NCBI RefSeq assembly: GCF_020103725.1
Contig: NZ_JAHXBG010000009.1
Span: forward strand, 62,001-126,000
Direction: 5' to 3'
Source of the DNA: Hyalangium gracile
Lineage (GTDB): Bacteria > Myxococcota > Myxococcia > Myxococcales > Myxococcaceae
DNA: 64,000 bases
The translations under genes and the position numbers were made by a program. Shown here piece after piece: positions 52,021 through 60,287 of the stretch. The stretch's first letter is position 1; every line of letters starts with the position of its first letter. A model generated the notes under the pieces. The model was not told the origin of the DNA. It saw only the letters and a program-made list of their open reading frames with translations, and searched no databases.

Positions 52021-53598
52021 TCAGAACAGCTTCCACCACTTCTTCTTCGGTGGCTCGTTCGGCTCCTGGGGCTCCTCGGGCTTGGGGGGCCCCCCAGGTG
52101 CCGCGGTACCACTGGAGGGTGGAGTCGGCGCGACGGTGGCCGTCCCCGGCTGCGCGGCGGCAGGAGCCTTGGGCCTGGGCGGCAGCACCGTCTTGCGCCC
52201 GTACTTGCGCTCCAGAGCCCGGGCCTTGTCCTGGAAGGCCTTGCCCTTGGTCGGGTCCACCATGGCCACGTAGTTCGCGAAGCCCACCACGGAGGCGATG
52301 ACGTCCGTCGAGCCGTTCCACTTCTTGCCCTCGGGCCCGCTCTTCTCGAGCTGGTGCAGCAGCGCCCGGAAGCGCCGCAGCGTCTCGCGATCCACGCCAG
52401 GCTTGTCGTTGACGACGACGCCCGTCACCTCCTGCTGCCCGCCCCGCCGCAGCACCCGCGTCTTCTCCGGGTGCGGGAAGAAGCCCTCGTGGCGGATGAC
52501 GAACCGGGCCAGCCGCAGCATCTTCCCCACGTCCCCCGTCCCGCCCCTGGGCACCGAGAACGTGAGGTCATCCGCGTAGCGCGTGTAGGTGAAGCCCAGC
52601 TTGCCGGCCGCGCCCTTCAGCCGCCGGTCGAGCCGCCGGCACAGCAGGTTCGTCAGCGCCGGAGAGGTGGGCGCGCCCTGCGGGAGCCTGCGGCCTCCCT
52701 GGGCCACGAAGTAGCGCTGTCCGTCCAGCTCCACCTCTTCCATGTCGGGCTCGGTGCACAGCAGCGAGAGCGCCGTCGCCGTGGCCTCGCTGTACCCCAG
52801 CTTCACGAAGAAGCCCTTCACGCGCGGGTACACCACCGTGGGGAAGAAGTCCTTCAGGTCCAGGTTCACCACCACGGCGGCGCCCACGTGGGGCCGCGCG
52901 TTGCTGACGATGGAGCGCCCTGGCCGGAAGCCGTGCGCCGCCTCGTGCATCGGCACCTTCTCCAGCAGGTTCTTCAGCACCCAGTGCTGCGCCGCCTTCA
53001 GCCGAGGCAGAGGCGCGGAGATGAGCCGCAGGCCGCCCGTCTTCTTCGGCAGCGCGAAGCGCACGTAGTTCGTCTTCGTGGACACCGTCCGCGCGTAGCA
53101 CAGCGCCCGGAGCTGCCCCACCGACAGCCCCAGCGCCTGCGCCAGCGCCTCGGGCGTCTCCAGCCTGGGCAGCCCCTGGCGCTCCAGCTTCGGCGCCTCC
53201 GGCGTGCGGTGGTTCAGCCCGCCCGACACTCCGCGCCCCAGGAAGAGGATCTCCCTGGCCTTGCGCGCCTTCCACGCCTCGGCCCGAGCCACCCGCTCGC
53301 GCTCGCGGCGCTCCTTCGTCTCCTTCTGCCGGGCCTTGCTCTCCGCGAGCCGCTTCTTGCGCAGCTCCTTCTTCAGCTTCTCCAGGTTGCCCAGGCGGGC
53401 CTGCTCGGAGGTGAGCGCGCGGATCTGCTTCTCCAGCTCCGCCTTGCGGTGCACCTCGTCCCGCGGGTCCCCGGGGACGCCGCTGCGCGCGGGCCAGAAG
53501 CCCAGCCGCACCATGTCCTCCAGGACGAACTCCTCCTTGGAGATGGACTGGATGCGCTCGTACAGCTCCTGCCGATTTCGCGGGGGTTGTTGGGCCAT
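52021..53598 (-). CDS. Retron reverse transcriptase (Mx162/Sa163 type)
   Basis: It has 525 residues from the ATG at 53598, 10 bp after the a2 repeat. The N-terminal ~115 residues are charged and coiled-coil-like (RKAELEKQIRALTSEQ.., KKELRKKRLAES). The RT domain follows: NARPH (233-237, the retron NAxxH motif), LDLKDFFPTV (D247), LPQGAPTSP (305-313), YTRYADDLTFS (catalytic YADD 341-344) and VTGVVV (VTG 391-393, retron). A proline-rich tail ends in KKKWWKLF. The RT makes the branched RNA-DNA (msDNA) from the adjacent msr-msd transcript. Sequence and layout match my memory of the myxobacterial Mx162 RT. Confidence 0.96.
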   Translation of the reverse strand: MAQQPPRNRQELYERIQSISKEEFVLEDMVRLGFWPARSGVPGDPRDEVHRKAELEKQIRALTSEQARLGNLEKLKKELRKKRLAESKARQKETKERRERERVARAEAWKARKAREILFLGRGVSGGLNHRTPEAPKLERQGLPRLETPEALAQALGLSVGQLRALCYARTVSTKTNYVRFALPKKTGGLRLISAPLPRLKAAQHWVLKNLLEKVPMHEAAHGFRPGRSIVSNARPHVGAAVVVNLDLKDFFPTVVYPRVKGFFVKLGYSEATATALSLLCTEPDMEEVELDGQRYFVAQGGRRLPQGAPTSPALTNLLCRRLDRRLKGAAGKLGFTYTRYADDLTFSVPRGGTGDVGKMLRLARFVIRHEGFFPHPEKTRVLRRGGQQEVTGVVVNDKPGVDRETLRRFRALLHQLEKSGPEGKKWNGSTDVIASVVGFANYVAMVDPTKGKAFQDKARALERKYGRKTVLPPRPKAPAAAQPGTATVAPTPPSSGTAAPGGPPKPEEPQEPNEPPKKKWWKLF

Positions 53599-53608
53599 GG
53601 GCTCTCAC

Positions 53609-53641
53609 GAAGAGCTGGGAGGGTCCGTCCACGCGGCGGTC
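53609..53641 (-). repeat. Retron a2 inverted repeat
   Basis: A 33-base arm complementary to a1 at 28 positions, including uninterrupted blocks of 9 and 12 bases. In a retron, a1-a2 pairing forms the base of the RNA from which the branch-G-primed cDNA starts. Confidence 0.9.
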
Positions 53642-53688
53642 CGAGAGCACCTTCGTACTGCTCTCAGGACTGGCTCGTCTCGACTCAA

Positions 53689-53763
53689 GCCGTACCCCCT
53701 ACCCCGGGCGCTATGGATTTACGGAATCCAAACCGCCATACGCCTGGGGTAGGGAGGTACGGC
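53689..53763 (-). repeat. Long msd hairpin
   Basis: Two arms of about 27-28 bases (53763-53736 and 53716-53689), with a few bulges, plus an inner stem TGGATT/AATCCA. This is the template for the long hairpin in msDNA. Confidence 0.85.
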
Positions 53764-53848
53764 ACAGTCAAGAGCGGGCCAGTGATGCATCACAGGCCAT
53801 CAGGCAAGGACGGCGAAACGCCGTCCGGGTTGCAAGGTACCGCCCTCT

Positions 53849-53880
53849 GACCGCCGCGTGCGCGAACCCTCCCATTCTTC
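53849..53880 (-). repeat. Retron a1 inverted repeat
   Basis: A 32-base arm at the 5' end of the msr-msd RNA. Its first two bases lie within the stop codon region of the winged-helix-SWIM gene (stop at 53879-53881), so the retron RNA begins exactly where that gene ends. Confidence 0.9.
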
Positions 53881-55525
53881 ATGTCCGATACGACTTCGAG
53901 TGCTGGAGCCGGAGCGCGAGCAGGTGCTCGCAGGGCCCCTTGAACAACTTGTTCTGCTGGAAGAAGTTGCAGGTGCACTCGGCGGAGACCATACGCTGAT
54001 CCCCATCGAGCCGCAAAGCCGCGCGATGCACCTTGCTCGCGTCCTTCACCGTCCCGCGCAGCTCCAGCGAGCCATCCACATTCGAGGGCCGTCCCTCCAC
54101 CGTCACCGCTCGCGCCTCGAGGAAGCGCGTGGCCTTCTCCTCGCGCTCGTTGGAGAACCGCAGCTTCTCCATGGGCAGCGGCTCGCGGCTCAGCTCGCGC
54201 GCCCGGTACACGTTCTTGTTCAGGTCCCAGATGGCCCGGCCCGCCTGCGTGTACGCGCCCAGCGCTCCGAGCACCGTGGCCCGGTCCAGCCCCAGCCGCG
54301 ATGCCAGCGCGTCCGGTGACTCGCGCCACGTCTCCTTCAACGCATCGAAGACGCGGCGCCGGGTGAACTCGTCCACCGCCGTGCGCGGCGCCATCAGGTC
54401 GAAGTTGCCCGCCGTGGACCAGTCGTTCGCCGTCCACCCGGAGAGCCCCAGCGTGAAGGACAGATCGCCCAGGTCCGCCACGTAGAAGGACGGCATCCCG
54501 CTGCCGAGCAGGTGCACGGTGAAGCGCTTCGCCACGGGGATGAGCCGCTCGAGGATGAGCAGGCGGCGGCGGCCCCAGACGCGGATGTCGTGCGTGCCCT
54601 CGCCCTCGAAGATGGAGCGCGGGCACGTCACCTCGAGGTTCCACGGCTCGAAGACGACCTTCACCGGCTGCCCGGGCGTCAGCTTGTACCGCATGGAGCG
54701 CGGACCCTTCTTCTCCTTGCGCCGCTTGAGCACGAAGAGGAAGTTGTGCACGTCCATGGGGTGCAGGCTCACGCGCGTGGCCTGCAGGCTCATCGCCGAG
54801 TTCACCTGCAGGAACCCGCGCACCCACGAGTCCGGCAGATCGATCTTCACTTCCTTGTACGCCGCGTCCGAGCCCGTCTGCGTGGTGAAGCCCGTGGGGT
54901 CCACCTCGAAGCGCGTGCGCTTGTACGAGCGGATCTTCTGGAACTCGTCATAGAGCGGCGACGAGTAGTCGATGTTGGTGGTGCCGCAGGAGAACTCTCC
55001 GACGTTCTGGAACACCTCGTAGCTGGCGCCGAGCCGGCCGTAGCTGGACTCGTCCTGGCTGAAGCACTCGAAGAAGGCCTCGTCCGGGTGGACGGTGATG
55101 ACCGGGTCCAGCACGAACCAGAAGTCCCTGTTCTTCTCGTAGAGGTAGTTGAAGTAGCGCTGGCGCGCCTGCATGAAGGGGCGCATCCGCGTGGCGCTCT
55201 GCCGCTCCAGCTCCGCCAGCTCCTCGCGCAGCCCCTTCAGGCGGCTGGCCACCGCCTGGCGCTGGGCGAGGATGGAGTCGATGTCCCGGTCCTCCTGCCT
55301 GGCCGCCCAGGCCTTGTAGGCCGTCTTGTCCTTGGGCTTGAAGCGCAGGTCCGACACCACCACGCTGTGCAGCGCGGAGATGGCCTCGCGGAAGGCCACG
55401 TTCTGCCTCAGCTCCCCCGAGAAGTACGTGGGCGGGCGCTTGGTGTCCGGAGAGAAGGACAGCTCGGTGCGGTCGCCCCGGTTCTCGACAGAGCTGTTGC
55501 CCCGATAGGCGTACTCAAACTCCAC
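53879..55525 (-). CDS. Winged-helix/SWIM zinc-finger protein of the retron operon
   Basis: It has 548 residues from a GTG at 55525 with GGAGG upstream; the start overlaps the WGR-HEAT gene end by 11 bp. The body has no recognised catalytic motif. A helical stretch at about 430-470 (RRRVFDALKETWRESPDALASRLGL..) looks like a winged helix. The C-terminus has a complete SWIM finger, C517-x-C519 ... C532-x-H534. SWIM domains bind DNA or protein. The gene's stop overlaps the retron a1 repeat. Together with WGR-HEAT genes it fits the HEAT/WH-SWIM retron accessory set. Confidence 0.85.
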   Translation of the reverse strand: MEFEYAYRGNSSVENRGDRTELSFSPDTKRPPTYFSGELRQNVAFREAISALHSVVVSDLRFKPKDKTAYKAWAARQEDRDIDSILAQRQAVASRLKGLREELAELERQSATRMRPFMQARQRYFNYLYEKNRDFWFVLDPVITVHPDEAFFECFSQDESSYGRLGASYEVFQNVGEFSCGTTNIDYSSPLYDEFQKIRSYKRTRFEVDPTGFTTQTGSDAAYKEVKIDLPDSWVRGFLQVNSAMSLQATRVSLHPMDVHNFLFVLKRRKEKKGPRSMRYKLTPGQPVKVVFEPWNLEVTCPRSIFEGEGTHDIRVWGRRRLLILERLIPVAKRFTVHLLGSGMPSFYVADLGDLSFTLGLSGWTANDWSTAGNFDLMAPRTAVDEFTRRRVFDALKETWRESPDALASRLGLDRATVLGALGAYTQAGRAIWDLNKNVYRARELSREPLPMEKLRFSNEREEKATRFLEARAVTVEGRPSNVDGSLELRGTVKDASKVHRAALRLDGDQRMVSAECTCNFFQQNKLFKGPCEHLLALRLQHSKSYRT

Positions 55526-58500
55526 GACGGACCTCCACCGGCTTCAAGCGCACGGGCAGTGGGATGGCGGGCTGCGCCTTTCCGATGGCGAGCATGGCCT
55601 CCAGCGCCGCGGCGCGATTCTCTATAGCAATCGTCGCTGACAATCGGTGGAGCACGTCCATGGCCTGGCGGCCAGCCACCTCGTTGCGCTGGCCCTCCTT
55701 GCGGAGGAACTCCAGCACGCGGCCTCGGGCGGCGCGCCCCTTGTTCACCTGGCTCAGCACCCGGACGAAGTAGGGCACCAGCTTCTCCACCAGGCTCGCG
55801 TTGCCGCTGGCGAAGCGCTCCAGGTAGTGCGTGGCGAAGAGCTGCACCGGCGGCGCGGGGTGCTCGGACAGGCGCAGCAGCAGCTGCGGCCCATCCGAGT
55901 CCCGGAAGGAGCGCGCCAGCATCTCGCGCCCGAACGTCTGCACGTCCGGCCTCACGCTGTCGGCCACGGAGACGAGCACCTCCAGCGTGTAGTCCTCGGG
56001 AGCGAAGCGCTCGCGGAAGTAGCGGAAGGCGAAGGCCCGCGCGTCATCCCAGCGCGTGTCGAGCAGCTGCACCGCGGTGGGCAGCTCGGCGCGCACCTGG
56101 GGCAAGTGCCCCTCGAGCCAGCGCCAGGCCCACTCGCGCACCTGGAGCACGTCGTGGCCCGCCAGCTTCACCGCGCGCGCCACATCCACGGCCAGCGCGT
56201 CGCCCCGCTTCTCGAGCAGCTCGCCGCCCAGGGCCTGGGCGGTGGCATCCTCCGAGTCCAGCAGGCGCCACACCGTCTCGGCGGGAATGGCCTGGAACGC
56301 GGCGGCCAGCTCGCTGGTGAGCAGCGTCTTCACGTGCTCCGGCACACCCTCGGGCAGCCGTCGGCGCAGCAGCGCCCCCACGAGCGTCTCCACCACCCGA
56401 GCCCCCGCCGCCACATCCAGCGTGACGAGGCGGCCGATCAGCGGACGGATGCCCTGGCGGACATCCGGGTGAGGGCTGGAAGCCAGCCGTCCGAGCACGG
56501 CCTCGTTCGCGAGGAACGCCGCGTCCGGCATCTTCCCCAGCAGGCGCAGGCCCAGGGTGCGCAGCGAGGCGCTCGCGGACTCCAGCAGGTGGCCGAGCAC
56601 CTCGGGAGGCACCGGCTCGGTGCGCAGGTCCCGACGCAGCAGCAGCTCGCCGCCCAGCTCCTGCACCTCGACGAGCGGATGGCGCAGCAGCTCGATGAGG
56701 GTCTCCGTTCCCGGAGGCCGTCCCAGGGGCCCCAGCGCGGCGAGCACGAGCTGCTTCACGTCCGCGGCGAGCGGCCCATCGTTCGGACCCAGCTTCCGCG
56801 CCGCCTGGAGCAGATGGCGGATGAACGCCTCGGCCACATCGTCCGGGAGCACGGAGCCACGCAGCAGGGCGGCGACGTACTGTCGGGTCTCCGTCTGGGG
56901 CGAGATGGCGAGCGCGGCGAGGAAGGACAGGTCCTTCAGCAGCACGTCGCGCAGCGCATCCAGCCACCGGAAGGCCTGCTGGCGGGCGGGAGCGTACGGA
57001 GAGCGCGCCGCGGCGAGCACCAGCTCCCGAGGCTCTCCCCGCGCGTTCACCCGCTGCACGGCGAGGTCCAGTCCGAGCTGGGCCGTGGGCGCGTAGGGCT
57101 TGTCGAGCATCATCGCCACGGCGTCCGCATCGAGCTGGGCGAGGAACGCGGGCATGGAGCGCAGCGCGCGAGCCGCGACCGTGTGCACGGGCGCGCAGCG
57201 GCTCTCATCCACCAGGTGCATCAGCCCCTGCGGAGTGCGGTCCCACAGCTCGGGGAAGCTCTCCTCACGCTCGCGCACCTCCTCGTTCGAGCGAGGCTTC
57301 CACTTCGCGTAGAAGGCGAGCTTGTGGTCCACGGGCACCAGGCGCCGGCTGCGCCCGTGCAGCAGGTGGTTGAAGGCCCAGTAGGGAGCGAAGGCCTCCC
57401 AGTGGTGCTCCTCGCGGTTGCGGCCATAACCCGAGGTCGTCGTGAACTCCGCGACGGCATCCGCGTCATTGAAGGCCAGCAGCACGCCCACGGCCATCTT
57501 CACGAAGTCCTGCTCCCCGAGCTGTCCCAGCCGGCGCAGCGTGCGCCAGATGCGGCGGCGCAGGAACAGGCGCGTGGCCTTCGCGAAGCCGTCGCGGGAG
57601 CTGCGGTTCGTGGCACGCTCCTTCTCGTAGCGCCAGGCGATGAGGCCGAACACCTCGCCGTCCCGGCGGTACTCGGCCATCTTGAAGACGTGGCGCAGCG
57701 CCTTCACCGCGCTGCGCTGGAAGGGCGCCGTGCGCAGCACGCGCAGCAGCGCGGGGCGCATCACCGGCGAGTCCACCAGGTACACCGTCTCCAGGACGGC
57801 GTACGGCTCCTTGCCACCGGCGGCCAGGTGCTTGTCCAGCGCCTGCCCGAAGGCCTCGGCACTGTTGCCCTGAGCGGCATCGCGAAGCGCCGGAGGCAGC
57901 TTGCCCAGCTGGTCCTGGCGGAACTCGGCGCGAGTCGCCTCATCGGAGAGCTGGAGCAGCGCCTCGGTGGCGATGCGGCGCACCATGTCCGGGGTGCCCG
58001 GGTCTCCATACAGCCGCCCGAGCGCGGACACGGACTGGGACGAGCCCAGGCGCCCGAGCGCCGCCGCGATGCAGTAGGCGCGCAGCGGCGTCGCCCGCTC
58101 CAGCATGGGCAGGAGGATGGGCTCGGCGGCGCGCACACGCAGCTCGCCCACCCGCCAGATGACACGCTCCAGCGGCCGGGGCTGCGCACGTACCTCGGTG
58201 CTGCGGAACCAGCGGCGGGTGCTGACCTCCTGCGTGAGTTGCTGCAGCAGGGTGGCCTCGCGAGCCGAAGCCCCCGGAGGCGGTCCGGCCGGGGCCGCCG
58301 CCGCGCCTCCTGCGGTGGCACCAGGAGCAGGGACCGTGGGCCGAGGAGGCGGAGGAGGAGGCAGTCCAGTGGAGGGATGACCCGCGCGGACGTAGCCGGT
58401 GTCCAGCTTGGACTGGACCTGCTTGTCGAAGGCCTTGCGCGCCTCGGCCATGGACACGGGCGTGGGCGTCTTGGTGCCGTCCTTGAGGGCGGTGCCGCGC

Positions 58501-58619
58501 CGGCCATAGCGGAAGTTGACGACGTACTGGCCCGCCCCCACCTCGAGCAGGTCCACCTCGTACACCTTGTCGCTCTTCCCTTCCTGGAAGAGCAGGGTCA
58601 CCTGCTCGATGAGCTTCAC
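55515..58619 (-). CDS. WGR domain and HEAT-repeat protein of the retron operon
   Basis: It has 1034 residues from a GTG at 58619, one base after the upstream stop. The first ~85 residues form a WGR domain (LFQEGKSDKVYEVDLLEVG, FRYGRRG) followed by a Pro/Ala linker. The rest is a long helical HEAT-type array (ERVIWRVGELRVRAAEPILL, ALRHVFKMAEYRRDGEVFGLIAWRYEKE, HPLVEVQELGGELLLRRDL). WGR domains in other families bind nucleic acid or partners. It is translationally coupled with the SWIM gene. Confidence 0.88.
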   Translation of the reverse strand: MKLIEQVTLLFQEGKSDKVYEVDLLEVGAGQYVVNFRYGRRGTALKDGTKTPTPVSMAEARKAFDKQVQSKLDTGYVRAGHPSTGLPPPPPPRPTVPAPGATAGGAAAAPAGPPPGASAREATLLQQLTQEVSTRRWFRSTEVRAQPRPLERVIWRVGELRVRAAEPILLPMLERATPLRAYCIAAALGRLGSSQSVSALGRLYGDPGTPDMVRRIATEALLQLSDEATRAEFRQDQLGKLPPALRDAAQGNSAEAFGQALDKHLAAGGKEPYAVLETVYLVDSPVMRPALLRVLRTAPFQRSAVKALRHVFKMAEYRRDGEVFGLIAWRYEKERATNRSSRDGFAKATRLFLRRRIWRTLRRLGQLGEQDFVKMAVGVLLAFNDADAVAEFTTTSGYGRNREEHHWEAFAPYWAFNHLLHGRSRRLVPVDHKLAFYAKWKPRSNEEVREREESFPELWDRTPQGLMHLVDESRCAPVHTVAARALRSMPAFLAQLDADAVAMMLDKPYAPTAQLGLDLAVQRVNARGEPRELVLAAARSPYAPARQQAFRWLDALRDVLLKDLSFLAALAISPQTETRQYVAALLRGSVLPDDVAEAFIRHLLQAARKLGPNDGPLAADVKQLVLAALGPLGRPPGTETLIELLRHPLVEVQELGGELLLRRDLRTEPVPPEVLGHLLESASASLRTLGLRLLGKMPDAAFLANEAVLGRLASSPHPDVRQGIRPLIGRLVTLDVAAGARVVETLVGALLRRRLPEGVPEHVKTLLTSELAAAFQAIPAETVWRLLDSEDATAQALGGELLEKRGDALAVDVARAVKLAGHDVLQVREWAWRWLEGHLPQVRAELPTAVQLLDTRWDDARAFAFRYFRERFAPEDYTLEVLVSVADSVRPDVQTFGREMLARSFRDSDGPQLLLRLSEHPAPPVQLFATHYLERFASGNASLVEKLVPYFVRVLSQVNKGRAARGRVLEFLRKEGQRNEVAGRQAMDVLHRLSATIAIENRAAALEAMLAIGKAQPAIPLPVRLKPVEVRRGV

Positions 58620-58620
58620 G

Positions 58621-60045
58621 TCAGTTCACCAGCTTCTTGATGTCGCCATAGGCGCGGTAGAAGCCGCCGCGAGCCGACTCGCGCACGCCCTCGACCACGA
58701 AGCGGGAGCCCGCCTCCCGGATGTCCTTGGGGAACTGCACGTGCCAGTTCTTGTTGTAGCCCGGAGACGTCACGCGCACGCGCACCTGCCCGCCATCCTC
58801 ATAGCACTCGACGATGACACCCGAGCCCGCGCTGCGAGTCGTCTCCACGGTTCCCACCTGGGCGGCGGCCAGCGGCTTGGGAGCCTTGACGGTGACGGGC
58901 TTGGGAATGGTGCCCTTCTGCGCGGCCTGGATGGCGGCCTCGCTCGCGTCGATGCAGGCCAGGGCGCCCTCGGTGGTAACCAGGTAGAGCCGGTCCTTGA
59001 AGAACTGCATCGAGAACGCCGAGCCGCAGCCGGTGGACAGCTTCCACAGCCGCTCGCCCTTGTCGTTGAAGCAGTAGATGCTGGACATGTTGTCGCCGGC
59101 GAAGACGTACTTGCCGTCCTCCACGGCGGCGCAGGAGAACACGGCCGAGTCGCACTTCATCACCGGCCCGGCCTCGCCCTTCTTGGAGAAGCGGTGCACG
59201 TAGCCGGTGTTGGTGCAGGCGTAGATGGTGGACTCCTCCTGCCAGCCGAACATCACGTGGCCCTGGGTGGGCCTGGACCAGATCTCCCGGCCGTCCTCCC
59301 AGTCGTACATGGTCACGCCCTTGGCGTGGCCGTGGTACATGCCGACCTCGTCACAGCGCACCATCCACGCGTGGGTGCCCTTGCTCTGGCGGGACCAGAC
59401 GGACTCGTCCTCGTGGTTGATGGCGGTGAGCTTGCCGTTGGCGTCGGACACGCCGAGCACGGCGTCCTTGATGTCGAGCCAGAAGATGTCCACGTCGTCG
59501 GCGATGGCGTACGCCTTGCGAGGCACCTTGCCGCCGAGATCGTACACGTTGCCGTCATCGCAGCCGGCGTAGAGCCAGCGGTCGTCGGCGACGATGCACT
59601 TGACGCCATCGGGCAGGCGGAACTGGTCGAGCACCTTGCCGTCATGGCTGAGCGAGTAGATGTTGCCGCTCTCGTTGCCGACCCAGCAGCGCGCATCGTC
59701 GACGAAGATGCCGAAGGCGCGGTCGCCGGTGGCGAACTTCCAGCGGATGGGAGCCTGGTTGGCGGAGGAGGTGCCGCTGGTGATCTCGCGGCGGGTGACA
59801 GCGCGCTTCTTGCGCTGGCCCATGACGGCGGGCGCGTAGCCCTTCTTGGTCTTCTCGGCGATCTTCTTCTGCGCCTCGGCGAGGGCCTTGTCGGCGCTGG
59901 GGAAGTCGCTGACCTTGAGCTGGCCGGAGTCCCCGATGCGTCCGTAGCGAATGGAGAGCTTCTTGCCCTCGACCTTCACCTCATAGAACTTGTGTGAGCT
60001 GCCGCCGTCTTCCGAAAGCTCCAGGTACGTCGTCTGATCAGCCAT
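58621..60045 (-). CDS. WGR domain and beta-propeller protein of the retron operon
   Basis: It has 474 residues from the ATG at 60045; the frame back to 60315 lacks homology. An N-terminal WGR domain (YLELSEDGGSSHKFYEVKVEGKKLSIRYGRIG) is followed by a Lys-rich linker and a seven- or eight-bladed propeller. Repeating WVGNESGNIYSLSHDGK, WLYAGCDDGNVYDLGG, YVFAGDNMSSIYCFNDKG units resemble PQQ/WD propellers. The C-terminus carries a separate strand-rich domain. It is the first gene of the WGR/WGR-HEAT/SWIM/retron run, with a 1-bp gap to the next gene. A partner-sensing role is inferred. Confidence 0.85.
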   Translation of the reverse strand: MADQTTYLELSEDGGSSHKFYEVKVEGKKLSIRYGRIGDSGQLKVSDFPSADKALAEAQKKIAEKTKKGYAPAVMGQRKKRAVTRREITSGTSSANQAPIRWKFATGDRAFGIFVDDARCWVGNESGNIYSLSHDGKVLDQFRLPDGVKCIVADDRWLYAGCDDGNVYDLGGKVPRKAYAIADDVDIFWLDIKDAVLGVSDANGKLTAINHEDESVWSRQSKGTHAWMVRCDEVGMYHGHAKGVTMYDWEDGREIWSRPTQGHVMFGWQEESTIYACTNTGYVHRFSKKGEAGPVMKCDSAVFSCAAVEDGKYVFAGDNMSSIYCFNDKGERLWKLSTGCGSAFSMQFFKDRLYLVTTEGALACIDASEAAIQAAQKGTIPKPVTVKAPKPLAAAQVGTVETTRSAGSGVIVECYEDGGQVRVRVTSPGYNKNWHVQFPKDIREAGSRFVVEGVRESARGGFYRAYGDIKKLVN

Positions 60046-60187
60046 TCCCTTGGTCCCCTCATGGCGAACGACGCGGAGCGTAGCCTTTAGGACTGACATT
60101 TCGGAAGACCCTTGCCATCCTGCCTCGCACCCACCTGATCCGTGCCCGTACAGGCTTGGTCGACCGAGCCGCGTCACGGATGATGAG

Positions 60188-60205
60188 GAGGCGTTGCTTC
60201 GCCTC
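60188..60205. repeat. Small hairpin in the retron-operon promoter region
   Basis: GAGGCG and CGCCTC arms (6 bp) with a TTGCTT loop, in the 242-bp gap between the divergent WGR gene (start 60045) and RhuM gene (60288). The gap should contain promoters for both genes; no clear -35/-10 was assigned. Confidence 0.3.
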
Positions 60206-60287
60206 AAGGCACGCCACTGCCCCCTGAACAAGCGTTGAGTCCCCCATGCGCTGACACTAGGATGGAGAGACCTGATCCCGCTTCGCC

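Larger units (their letters stand above)
53609..53880 (-). ncRNA. Retron msr-msd RNA
   Basis: This RNA is read 5' to 3' on the minus strand, from 53880 to 53609. It starts with the a1 repeat (53880-53849). The msr follows with hairpin GGACGGCG/CGCCGTCC (53826-53808) and the near-palindromic hairpin around GTGATGCATCAC (53798-53777). Next is the msd with a long stem (arms 53763-53736 and 53716-53689) and a 3' hairpin GAGAGCA/TGCTCTC (53667-53641). It ends with the a2 repeat. The first G after a1 (53847) is the likely branch nucleotide. The RT gene begins 10 bp further on. cDNA length cannot be read exactly; if synthesis begins at a2, about 130-165 nt is possible. Confidence 0.9.

Noticed and set aside
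53599..53880. Short plus- and minus-strand frames in the retron RNA region
   Set aside because: The region is fully accounted for by a1, msr, msd and a2 structures and shows no coding features.
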